The notes under the pieces were generated by a model. The model did no database searches. It saw only the letters and a program-made list of their open reading frames with translations, and was not told the DNA's origin. From positions 1-37,034 of the forward strand of contig UQJT01000025.1 of NCBI GenBank assembly GCA_900541395.1: 37,034 nucleotides of DNA, in the 5' to 3' direction. The stretch comes from an uncultured Desulfovibrio sp. GTDB lineage: Bacteria; Desulfobacterota; Desulfovibrionia; Desulfovibrionales; Desulfovibrionaceae. Shown piece after piece: positions 1-7,247 of the stretch. The translations under genes were made by a program, and so were the position numbers. Numbering within the stretch: the stretch's first letter is position 1; the number at the start of each line of letters is the position of its first letter.

Positions 1-275
1 CAAGAGTTTGTTCCGGCTCCGCTTCGCGCGACATCAGGCCGCTCCTCGCCCCCCTATCCGCGTCCACGACGCTCGGCACCCGCTGACGCGGGGCATTCGC
101 TCTCACTCGCCGCACAAGTGCTGCGCTCGTTCGTGCTACGCGGCATGCCGCCTTCTTTGCCCGCCGGAGGCGTGAGCGTAGCGAACGTGGAGAGAGGAGC
201 GAGGGCGACGAGCGACGAACGGAAGCATGTCCGGGGGGCGTCGCGCAAAGCTCGCTACGCTCGCGCCTCCGGCGG
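1..275 (+). repeat. Speckled intergenic repeat family S, copy 1 (left end cut by the window)
   Basis: No gene is supported here. The first ~50 bases (GTTTGTTCCGGCTCCGC, then TTCGCGCGACAT, then CCGCTCCTCGCCCC) match, in the same order, the reverse complement of the repeat at 3519-3742. The right end (GCAAAGCTCGCTACGCTCGC) matches the other end of that copy with few changes. About 180 bases between these ends are not shared with copy 2 and look like additional GC-rich inverted repeats. Open frames here are short and have no recognisable protein content. Copy 1 lacks the left arm of the GGAACAAAC hairpin because the window starts there. Confidence 0.6.
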
Positions 276-304
276 TTTAACGGTATTTTTTCGCCCAAGA
301 TCAA

Positions 305-690
305 TCACATATTGGGATACAGCCTTGTGTAAACAGGGTTGGACCGGGATAGATCGGCCGTCCGGTCAAGCGCCGCGACTCGGCTCCGGTGGGGAACAGA
401 CGCTCCCAGGCTGCTGACCAGGGCGGGGCTCAGGCCCGCGCCGGCCGCCAGGAACAGTTAGGCCGGAATGGCATCGAGGCCGTCCAGTCTGCCTATCGCC
501 AGGACGGCCAGATACAGGCAGGCGGCCGAGCCGTCCTCTTCCGCCAGTCAGAAACCAGGGGAAAAACGGGGGCGCATGGGGCCCAGACACACGGCGGACA
601 GGCTCAGGCCGAGGCCTGTGAGGAAGGTCAGCGCGAAAAGATATGCCCGTGCGGCGGTCCTGCCGGGGGTGGAGAAAGGGATCAGGACAA
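305..690 (-). pseudogene. Remnant of a membrane-protein gene with two in-frame stops
   Basis: Downstream of nspC, in one minus-strand frame, about 125 codons read as protein-like sequence interrupted by TGA at 548-550 and TAA at 458-460, ending at TGA 305-307. The first part contains a hydrophobic stretch (YLFALTFLTGLGLSLSAV) that looks like a membrane helix. Later parts (LYLAVLAIGRLDGL, LFLAAGAGLSPALVSSLG) are also helix-like and resemble permease segments, possibly MFS. It begins within a few bases of the nspC stop codon, so the intact ancestor was probably the next gene of the polyamine operon, perhaps a transporter. The family cannot be named from what is left, and chance hydrophobicity in GC-rich DNA is the alternative. 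Confidence 0.38.
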
Positions 691-1878
691 CCTGCCTTTG
701 AAGTCCTGGTAGGAAAATTCGCGCACCACTCGCGCCTCGTCGGTGAGCGGATCCCAGGTGGCGATGGCGGGCAGACGCAGGCCGTTGAAGGTGGTGGTTT
801 TGACCATGCTGTAAATGGCCATGTCGGTGAACAGCAGGCGCTGTCCCGGCTTCAGCGGGGCATCAAACGAGTATTCGCCGATGACGTCGCCCGCCAGGCA
901 GGACTTGCCTGCCAGGCGACAGGTCCAGGCTCTTTCGCCGGGCTGTCCGGCGTCCACCACGTGGGGCCGGTAGGGCATTTCCAGCACGTCGGGCATGTGG
1001 CAGGCGGCCGAGGTATCAAGGATGGCCACGGGCATGTCGTCGGCCCGCACCACGTCCAGCACCGTGGAGACCAGCACGCCCGCGTCGAGGGCCACGGCCT
1101 CGCCGGGCTCCAGGTAAATCTGCACGCCGTAGGCGTCGCGGGCGCGAGTGATGCAACGGCATAAAAGGTCCACGTCGTAGTCCGGCCGGGTGATGTGGTG
1201 GCCGCCGCCGAAATTGAGCCACTTGAGCCCCGGCAGCCAGCGGCCGAACGCGCGCTCCACGGCCTCAAGGGTACGGGCCAGGGCATCGGCGTTTTGCTCG
1301 CACAAGGTGTGGAAGTGCAGGCCGCTGATGCCGTCGAGGAAATGGGGATCGGCCGCCGCTTCGACCTCAAATTCGCGCAGGCGTATGCCCAGGCGCGAAC
1401 CGGGCGAGCAGGGGTCGTAGATGGGCGTGGCTCCCTCCGAGTGTTCGGGGTTGAGGCGCAGCCCGCATTCAATGGAGATGCCGCGTTCGTGTTCGGCGGC
1501 CTCGACCAGGGGCCGCAGGCCGCGCCATTGGGCGAAGGAATTGAACACCACATGGTCCGCGTAGCGCAGGGCCTCGGCCAGTTCATCCCGGCTCCAGGCT
1601 GCGGCGAAGGCGTGGACCTCGCCCCCGAATTCCTCGCGGGCCAGACGGGCTTCGTCGGGCGAACTGGCGCAACACCCGTGCAGGGGGCCGCCGTGGGCGC
1701 GGGACAGCAAGGGAAAGGTGCTCCACTGGGCAAAGCCCTTGAGGGCCAGCAGCACCCTGGCTCCGGTGCGGCGCTGCACGCCGTCGAGAATGGCGGCGTT
1801 GCGGCGCAGTTTGTCCAGGTCGGTGACGAAACAGGGCGAGGGAAAGCGGGTCGGGTCCGGATAAACGGGACGGTTCAT
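682..1878 (-). CDS. nspC: Carboxynorspermidine/carboxyspermidine decarboxylase
   Basis: PLP-dependent fold-III decarboxylase of 398 residues that removes the carboxyl group from carboxyspermidine or carboxynorspermidine to give spermidine or norspermidine in the cytosol. Visible family marks are the PLP lysine in LLALKGFA (K47), the glycine-rich phosphate-binding stretch NFGGGHH, the EPGEAVALDAG strand, and the CHMPDVLEMPYRP block with the active-site Cys that is typical of this enzyme and not of diaminopimelate decarboxylase. The start is ATG with only a weak upstream purine stretch. It is third in a minus-strand series after speA and the dehydrogenase, but 417 bp of repeat-rich DNA separate it from the dehydrogenase. 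The exact substrate depends on which diamine the upstream dehydrogenase uses; the family is certain, the substrate is inferred. Confidence 0.93.
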   Translation of the reverse strand: MNRPVYPDPTRFPSPCFVTDLDKLRRNAAILDGVQRRTGARVLLALKGFAQWSTFPLLSRAHGGPLHGCCASSPDEARLAREEFGGEVHAFAAAWSRDELAEALRYADHVVFNSFAQWRGLRPLVEAAEHERGISIECGLRLNPEHSEGATPIYDPCSPGSRLGIRLREFEVEAAADPHFLDGISGLHFHTLCEQNADALARTLEAVERAFGRWLPGLKWLNFGGGHHITRPDYDVDLLCRCITRARDAYGVQIYLEPGEAVALDAGVLVSTVLDVVRADDMPVAILDTSAACHMPDVLEMPYRPHVVDAGQPGERAWTCRLAGKSCLAGDVIGEYSFDAPLKPGQRLLFTDMAIYSMVKTTTFNGLRLPAIATWDPLTDEARVVREFSYQDFKGRLS

Positions 1879-1933
1879 GGCGGGGTCCGTGGCGTTGGCG
1901 GTGGCGAGGGAAAAAGGGTTCGGAGTATTGATA

Positions 1934-2290
1934 AACCGGGGCTCCGTCCCGGGTCCAGAATGATGACAAACCCCGCTCTGCGGAGTTTGCGCCGTCTAAG
2001 CCGCCAAGCGGCTTGACGGAAAGGCACGAAAATCGCTCGTTTAACGGCGCGGCAAAGCCGCGACCTACTCGCAATTTTCGGGCTGCTGACTTTATCAGCA
2101 GCCTGAACCGGGGCTCCGCCCCGGTCCCGTCCATAGTCTCTTCATCCGTAAGACGCTTCGCGTCAACGGCTGCCGCTCCTTCGGCTTCCCGCGTCGGCGT
2201 TGCCTTTGCGAAGCGAAGGCAACGCCGACGCGGGAAGGGGCATCATGCCCCTGCCGAGGGGAGTGTGAGGGGGCAAGCAGCCTCCTCGCG
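1934..2290 (+). repeat. Hairpin-array repeat (family H), copy A with structured core
   Basis: This fills the 417-bp gap between the dehydrogenase and nspC. It holds a row of inverted repeats: a core at 1968-2103, a hairpin 2107-2125 (ACCGGGGC with GCCCCGGT), a small one 2152-2164 (GACGC-TTC-GCGTC), a 25-bp stem at 2185-2237, 2236-2252 (AGGGGCAT with ATGCCCCT), and 2267-2287 (imperfect GAGGGGGC pair). The core matches 30251-30387 in order and linker sequence, with compensating changes in its stems. It lies antisense to the flanking minus-strand genes, whereas the other core copy lies in the sense direction. No protein-coding frame is supported. It is probably a dispersed repeat or mobile element; a stable RNA is possible. 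Confidence 0.72.
2185..2237. repeat. 25-bp stem hairpin with a GAA triloop
   Basis: The arms 2185-2209 and 2213-2237 are complementary over 25 positions, with one G-T wobble, around the loop GAA at 2210-2212. The stem core is CGCGTCGGCGTTGCC. Neither strand shows a T-run directly after the hairpin, so it is not a standard intrinsic terminator. It would form an RNA hairpin strong enough to affect processing or readthrough between the dehydrogenase and nspC. Confidence 0.85.
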
Positions 2291-2295
2291 GTTTT

Positions 2296-3489
2296 TTAAT
2301 CCACGTCCTTCACAACCCACGGCAGGCCGTAACGGCCGATTTCGTTCAGGAAGGGATCGGGGTCCAGTTGTTCCATATTCCACACGCCGGGTTTGTTCCA
2401 TCGGCCGGTGACCATCATCATGGCGCCGATCATGGCGGGCACGCCCGTGGTGTAGGAAATGGCCTGGGAGCCCAGTTCGGCGTAGGCGGCTTCGTGGTCG
2501 CAGATGTTGTAGATATAGACCGTTTTGGGCTTGCCGTCCTTGACGCCGCGCATCAGGCAGCCGATGCAGGTTTTGCCCTTGGTGCGCGGCCCCAGCGAGG
2601 CCGGATCGGGCAGCAGCCTGGCCAGAAACTGGATGGGCACGATGGATTGCCCCTGAAATTCCACGGGATCGATCCCGATCAGCCCCACGTTCTTGAATAC
2701 CTGGAGATGGTTCAGATAATTGTCCGAGAACGTCATCCAGAAGCGGGCGCGGCGGATGCCCTTCAGGTTGAGCACCAGGGATTCCAGTTCCTCGTGGTAC
2801 ATAAGGTAGCAGTTTTTGGGCCCGATGCCCTCCGGAAAGTCGAAGCTCATTTTCCAGGACAGAGGATCGGTTTCCACCCATTCGCCGCGTTCCCAGTAGC
2901 GTCCCCGGGCCGTCACTTCGCGCAGGTTGATTTCGGGATTGAAGTTGGTGGCGAAGGGCAGGCCGTGATCCCCGGCGTTGGCGTCGATGATGTCCAGCAC
3001 ATGGATTTCGTCCAGCAGATGTTTCTGGGCGTAAGCGCAGAACACGTTGGTCACGCCGGGGTCGAAGCCGCTGCCCAACAGGGCCATAAGGCCCCTGTCC
3101 TGAAATTTTTTCTGGTAGGCCCATTGCCACTTGTATTCGAACTTGGCCTCTTCGGGCGGCTCGTAGTTGGCCGTATCCAGGTAGTTGACCCCGGCTTCGA
3201 GGCAGGCGTCCATGATGTGCAGGTCCTGATAGGGCAGGGCGATGTTCATGACCAGGTCGGGCTTCACCCGTTGGATGAGAGCCGTGGTTTCGGCCACGTT
3301 GTCCGCGTTTACCTGCGCCGTTTCCACCGTGCGGCCGGTGCGTTCCTTCACGCCGGCCGCGATGGCGTCGCACTTGGCTTTGGTGCGGCTGGCCAGCACG
3401 ATTTCCGAAAACACGTCCGCCGCCTGCGCGCATTTATGCGTGGCCACCGAGCTGACGCCGCCCGCCCCGATGATCAGAACTTTCGCCAT
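2296..3489 (-). CDS. Carboxynorspermidine/carboxyspermidine dehydrogenase (saccharopine dehydrogenase family)
   Basis: NADPH-dependent reductase of 397 residues that condenses aspartate semialdehyde with a diamine and reduces the imine. The N-terminus MAKVLIIGAGGVSSVATHK is a Rossmann GxGGVG-type nucleotide site, and the next block (VLASRTKAKCDAI) is the usual continuation in Lys1/LysDH-like proteins. The central GSGFDPGVTNVFCAYA segment and the C-terminal YTTGVPAMIGAMMM segment are characteristic of the carboxyspermidine dehydrogenase branch. AAGGAG sits 6 bases before the ATG. The neighbours speA and nspC make a polyamine role very likely. Putrescine, diaminopropane or agmatine could each be the acceptor amine; sequence reading cannot tell them apart. 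Confidence 0.88.
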   Translation of the reverse strand: MAKVLIIGAGGVSSVATHKCAQAADVFSEIVLASRTKAKCDAIAAGVKERTGRTVETAQVNADNVAETTALIQRVKPDLVMNIALPYQDLHIMDACLEAGVNYLDTANYEPPEEAKFEYKWQWAYQKKFQDRGLMALLGSGFDPGVTNVFCAYAQKHLLDEIHVLDIIDANAGDHGLPFATNFNPEINLREVTARGRYWERGEWVETDPLSWKMSFDFPEGIGPKNCYLMYHEELESLVLNLKGIRRARFWMTFSDNYLNHLQVFKNVGLIGIDPVEFQGQSIVPIQFLARLLPDPASLGPRTKGKTCIGCLMRGVKDGKPKTVYIYNICDHEAAYAELGSQAISYTTGVPAMIGAMMMVTGRWNKPGVWNMEQLDPDPFLNEIGRYGLPWVVKDVD

Positions 3490-3518
3490 ATCTATCTCCT
3501 TTCCTTATCCTTATTAAC

Positions 3519-3742
3519 CGACGGAGTCGCGAGCGTAGCGAGCTTTGAGCGACGGCCCCCCGCCGCCTGGAAGGCGGCATGGAGTGGGGCGAGGAGCGGA
3601 CGAATGTCGCGCGAAGCGGAGCCGGAACAAACTTCAGGTTTGTTCCGGCGCGCTTCCGCCAGCGTCGGTCGGAGCTTGTCTTTGCCCGTGTGGAACACGG
3701 GCTGCTTTTGCGGCAACGCAGTTGCCGCTCTTTCTTTCGCCG
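3519..3742 (-). repeat. Intergenic repeat family S, copy 2 (between speA and the dehydrogenase)
   Basis: Almost the whole 258-bp gap is a repeat with nested hairpins. H1 at 3710-3728 pairs GCGGCAAC with GTTGCCGC. H2 at 3684-3702 pairs GCCCGTGT with ACACGGGC. H3 at 3622-3648 pairs an 11-base arm (CCGGAACAAAC) with its complement around TTCAG. Read on the minus strand, the order H1-H2-H3 and the linkers match copy 3 (5786-5985), and the distal part matches copy 1 (1-275). H1 is identical in copies 2 and 3; H2 has different arm sequence but is fully paired in both. Confidence 0.75.
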
Positions 3743-3747
3743 GTTTT

Positions 3748-5667
3748 CTAACGTTCAAAATAAGTATAGCCCCGCATTCCGTCTTCATACGCCTGCATGA
3801 GAGCGTAACGCTGGGTGGGGGTCAGCCGCTTTTCACGCACGGCCCGTTCGGCCGCGTGACGGATGTCTTCCAGAATTTTACGCGGATCGTATTCCACGTA
3901 GGCCAGAATATCGGAGATGGAATCGCCGTTGAGCTCCCGCGCGAACTCGTAGCTGCCGTCCTCCTGAATGCGCACGGACACCACGTTGGTATCGCCCAGC
4001 AGGTTGTGCAGGTCGCCCAGGGTTTCCTGGTAGGCGCCCACCAGGAAGACCCCGAGGTAATATTCCTCGCCTTCCTTGAGCGGGTGCAGGTCCAGGGTGG
4101 ATTTCATGCCCTGGGGGTCGATGAAGTGGTTGATGCGGCCGTCGCTGTCGCAGGTCATGTCGGACAGAATGCCCTGGCGTTCGGGTACTTCATTCAGCCG
4201 GTGGACGGGCATGATGGGAAACACCTGATCGATGGCCCACGAGTCCGGCAGGGACTGGAATACGCTGAAATTACAGTAATAGATATCGGCCAGGGTGGAG
4301 TCGATTTCCAGCAGATCCTTGGGCACCTGCTTGAGTTTGGCCTTTTCCTGGGCGATGCCGCGCATGATGGCCCAGAAATAGCGCTCGGCCACGGTGCGCT
4401 GGCGCAGGGTTACCCTGCCGGTGATGAACAACTGACGCATTTCGTCGTAGTAATACACGGCGTCGTTGTAGCATTCCTGCAGGCTGCGCAGGTTGAGGGC
4501 TCCCAGAGTTTCACGCAGGTTGCGCACCGGCTCGGGCGCGTCCTCGTCCAGCGCCTCGGGCAGGTTGCCCACCTCGATCAGGCTGACGTCGAGGACATTG
4601 AAGAGCAGCACGGAATAATAGGCCACCGTGGCCCGACCCGATTCGGTGATGATGTGCGGATGGGCGATTTTTTGTTCGTCCAGGATGGTCATCACGGCTT
4701 CTATCACGTCGGTGCAATATTCGCGCAGGGAATAATTGCGTGAACTGACGTAATTGGTGTGCGAACCGTCGTAGTCCACGGCCAGACCGCCGCCCAGATC
4801 CAGATAGCCCATCTGCGCGCCTTCCTGAACCAGGCCCGCGTAAATGCGGGTGGCCTCCATGACGGCGGCGCGGATGTCGCGGATATTGGGCACCTGGGAC
4901 CCCAGATGGTAGTGCATGAGCTTGAGGCAATCGAGCAGGTCGCGTTCCTTGAGGGTGTCCACCACGTCCACGATTTGGGCCGAGGTGAGACCGAAGGACG
5001 AACGTTCGCCCCCCGACTCGGACCAGTGCCCGCTGGCTTTGGTGGACAGCTTGACCCGCACCCCGATCTGGGGTTTGACCCCCAGCTTGGCGGCGCGATC
5101 CAGGATAACGTCCAGTTCGCCCGGCATTTCCAGCACGAAAAAGCAGTTGAACCCCATGCGCAGGGCGTGCAGACCGAGGTCGATAAATTCCTCGTCCTTG
5201 TAGCCGTTGCAGATCAGACAGGCCTGGCGGCTCTGCAACTGCGACACGGCCGCGATGAGCTCGGCCTTGGACCCCACTTCCAGCCCGTGGTGATAGGCGG
5301 CGCCGTACTGGGCTATCTTTTCCACCACCTGCTGCTGCTGGTTGACCTTGATAGGGAACACGCCCCGGTAGGCCCCCTTGTACCCCAGTTCGCCGATGGC
5401 GGCGCGGAAGGTCTGGTGCAGCAGAGAAATCTGCGAATCGAGAATGTTTTCGATACGCAGCAGAACCGGCATGTCGTAGCCGCGTTCCTTGATTTCGTGG
5501 ATGATTTCCAGCACGCTGACTTCCGGACCTCCTTCGCCCCCGAAGGGCCGGATGACGACCTCGCCCCGGGGCGACACGTCAAAATACCCGGCTCCCCAGT
5601 TGCGGATGCCGTAAAGCTCGGCGGAGTCTTCCACGCTCCACTGCTGCAGGGTTCGTTTTTTGGCCAA
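3748..5667 (-). CDS. speA: Biosynthetic arginine decarboxylase
   Basis: PLP enzyme of 639 residues converting arginine to agmatine and CO2, close to the usual SpeA length (~630-660). The PLP lysine is in FPIKVNQQ (K107). HYHLGSQ and DLGGGLAVDY form the phosphate- and substrate-binding strands, and MTCDSDGRI carries the active-site Cys of fold-III decarboxylases. The N-terminal WSVEDSAELYGIRNWG motif is specific to SpeA. AAGGAG lies about 7 bases before the ATG. It heads a minus-strand cluster with the carboxyspermidine dehydrogenase and nspC. No agmatinase, agmatine deiminase or carbamoylputrescine amidase is in the window. Both sides of the gene are occupied by related structured repeats. 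Confidence 0.97.
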   Translation of the reverse strand: MAKKRTLQQWSVEDSAELYGIRNWGAGYFDVSPRGEVVIRPFGGEGGPEVSVLEIIHEIKERGYDMPVLLRIENILDSQISLLHQTFRAAIGELGYKGAYRGVFPIKVNQQQQVVEKIAQYGAAYHHGLEVGSKAELIAAVSQLQSRQACLICNGYKDEEFIDLGLHALRMGFNCFFVLEMPGELDVILDRAAKLGVKPQIGVRVKLSTKASGHWSESGGERSSFGLTSAQIVDVVDTLKERDLLDCLKLMHYHLGSQVPNIRDIRAAVMEATRIYAGLVQEGAQMGYLDLGGGLAVDYDGSHTNYVSSRNYSLREYCTDVIEAVMTILDEQKIAHPHIITESGRATVAYYSVLLFNVLDVSLIEVGNLPEALDEDAPEPVRNLRETLGALNLRSLQECYNDAVYYYDEMRQLFITGRVTLRQRTVAERYFWAIMRGIAQEKAKLKQVPKDLLEIDSTLADIYYCNFSVFQSLPDSWAIDQVFPIMPVHRLNEVPERQGILSDMTCDSDGRINHFIDPQGMKSTLDLHPLKEGEEYYLGVFLVGAYQETLGDLHNLLGDTNVVSVRIQEDGSYEFARELNGDSISDILAYVEYDPRKILEDIRHAAERAVREKRLTPTQRYALMQAYEDGMRGYTYFER

Positions 5668-5739
5668 TGCTCGGGCTCCTTTATGCGGGAAAAAGAGGAA
5701 GGCCGGGGGTTTGACGCCCTTGCCGGAGATGACGTAAAA

Positions 5740-5765
5740 TCTCTTACTCCTTAGGGAGTGAGAGA
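5740..5765. other. 11-bp inverted repeat in the speA leader region
   Basis: TCTCTTACTCC (5740-5750) and GGAGTGAGAGA (5755-5765) pair over 11 positions, one of them G-T, around TTAG. On the minus strand the hairpin is followed by TTTTACG, so an RNA reaching speA from further upstream would meet a terminator-like structure about 75 bp before the start codon. It could be an attenuator, a terminator for upstream antisense transcription, or an operator. No peptide or ligand-sensing element is evident. Confidence 0.5.
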
Positions 5766-5785
5766 AGGCTTGTCAAGTGAAGGCC

Positions 5786-5985
5786 AAAGAGAAGAGCGGC
5801 AACTGCGTTGCCGCCAAGGCAGCCGGGCTTTCAGCCCGGCAAACGGCAGGCTTCGACCGATGTCGGCGGAAGCGCGCGTTTCCGAACCAAAGGTTGGTGA
5901 AGGCTCCGCTTCGCGCGGCCTTGGTCCGTTCCTCATCTCTGCTCTCGATGCCCGGAGGCCTCGCGTCGCTCGGCAACGGGTACGG
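5786..5985 (+). repeat. Intergenic repeat family S, copy 3 (between speA and dinB)
   Basis: This takes up most of the 347-bp divergent gap. H1 at 5796-5814 is identical to H1 of copy 2. H2 at 5822-5840 pairs GCCGGGCT with AGCCCGGC, a different sequence from copy 2 but again an 8-bp perfect stem. The linker GGCGGAAGCGCGC and the block GGCTCCGCTTCGCGCG are shared with copy 2. The H3 position is degenerate here (AACC-AAA-GGTT remains). The repeat runs up to about 30 bp before dinB, so dinB must be transcribed from within or through it. Confidence 0.72.
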
Positions 5986-6014
5986 CCTCTGCGGGGCCGC
6001 CCGAAGGTGAGAAT

Positions 6015-7229
6015 ATGCAGACGTGGATCATGCACATCGATATGGACGCCTTTTACGCGTCCATCGAACAGCTCGACAATCCCGAGTTGCGCGGCAAGGC
6101 TCTCATTGTGGGCGGCCGCAAACGCGGGGTGGTCAGCACGGCCTCCTACGAGGCCCGCAAGTTCGGCGTGCATTCGGCCATGCCCATCGGCGAGGCCCGG
6201 CGTCTGTGCCCGCACGCCGTCTTTCTCGTGCCCCGCATGCGGCGCTATGTGGAAATGGCCCACGTGGTCCGGGGGGTGCTGCACGAGTTCTCCCCCCTGG
6301 TGGAAGCGGCCTCCATCGACGAGGCCTATCTGGACGCCACCGGCCTGGAACGGCTGTTCGGACCTATCGAGAATATGGGGATGCGCCTCAAGGAGGCGGT
6401 GCGCGAGGCCACGGGCGGCCTGACCTGTTCGGTGGGCGTCGCCCCGGTGAAATTTCTGGCCAAAATTTCGTCCGAGATGCGCAAGCCCGACGGCCTGTTC
6501 ATGCTGCGGCCCGAAGAAGTGCCGGGCTTCATGGCCGGTCTGGACGTGGGCCGCATCCCCGGCGTGGGCAAAAAATTCGCGGCCGCCCTGGCGTCGGTGG
6601 GAGTGCGCAAGGCGGGCGACGCGCTGCGCTATCCGCGCGACTTCTGGGAACGCCGCTACGGCAAGGCGGGCCTTGCCCTGTACGAACGGGCCCAGGGCCG
6701 GGACTCCCGCCCGGTGGTGCCCTTCACGCCGCCCAAATCCGAGAGCGCGGAAACCACGTTCGAGGTCGACACCCGCGATAGGGATTTTCTTAAGGCTTGG
6801 CTGCTTCGCCACGCCGAACGAGTGGGTCGGTCTCTGCGCAAGCAAGGGCTGGCCGGGCGTACCGTGACCCTCAAGATCAAGTACGCCGATTTTAAACAGA
6901 TCACCCGGCAGGCCACGTTGCCCGCCCGCACCAACAGCACCGACACCATTTACGAAGCGGCCTGCGAACTGTTGGCCGCGTTGTCTCTGGAGGGAAAGGT
7001 GCGGCTCGTCGGAGTGGGGGTGTCCGGCTTCGACGACGTGCGTCCCCATCAGTTGTCGTTGCTGGGCGCGGGCGTCGGACCGGACCCGGACGTGGTGGAG
7101 GAACGACGGGGCAAGCTGGACGGAGCCCTGGATGCTCTGCGCGAGCGTTACGGAACGGAAGCCGTCGTTCGGGGTCGCCTGTTTCGCACGGATGGGGGAG
7201 AAGGCCCTCTGCCCCGTCGGGAAGAGTGA
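6015..7229 (+). CDS. dinB: DNA polymerase IV (Y-family translesion polymerase)
   Basis: Y-family polymerase of 404 residues for error-prone lesion bypass. Catalytic acidic residues are D9 in the HIDMDAFYAS motif and D102/E103 in SIDEAYLD. F13 is the steric-gate residue, as in E. coli DinB. TCSVGVAPVKFLAKISSE and the helix-hairpin-helix IPGVGKKFA follow, then a little-finger domain. A beta-clamp binding motif QLSLL is present near residue 345, followed by a longer tail than usual. Start at ATG 6015 with AAGG/GGTGAG close upstream. It stops 18 bp before the end of convergent kpsC. I saw no SOS-box-like palindrome in the repeat upstream, so its regulation is unknown. Confidence 0.96.
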   Translation: MQTWIMHIDMDAFYASIEQLDNPELRGKALIVGGRKRGVVSTASYEARKFGVHSAMPIGEARRLCPHAVFLVPRMRRYVEMAHVVRGVLHEFSPLVEAASIDEAYLDATGLERLFGPIENMGMRLKEAVREATGGLTCSVGVAPVKFLAKISSEMRKPDGLFMLRPEEVPGFMAGLDVGRIPGVGKKFAAALASVGVRKAGDALRYPRDFWERRYGKAGLALYERAQGRDSRPVVPFTPPKSESAETTFEVDTRDRDFLKAWLLRHAERVGRSLRKQGLAGRTVTLKIKYADFKQITRQATLPARTNSTDTIYEAACELLAALSLEGKVRLVGVGVSGFDDVRPHQLSLLGAGVGPDPDVVEERRGKLDGALDALRERYGTEAVVRGRLFRTDGGEGPLPRREE

Positions 7230-7247
7230 ATTTGGCCCGGAAAGGGC

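Noticed and set aside
2368..4743. 791-codon open frame on the plus strand across the dehydrogenase and speA
   Set aside because: Antisense to two clear enzymes; composition is typical of reverse-strand reading (His/Val/Gly-rich, no motifs).
5668..6014. Riboswitch in the speA leader
   Set aside because: The structure belongs to a repeat also found after speA and at the left edge, in both orientations, so it is not a gene-specific aptamer.
5751..7049. 432-codon minus-strand frame over dinB
   Set aside because: DinB on the plus strand has all catalytic motifs; the reverse frame has none.
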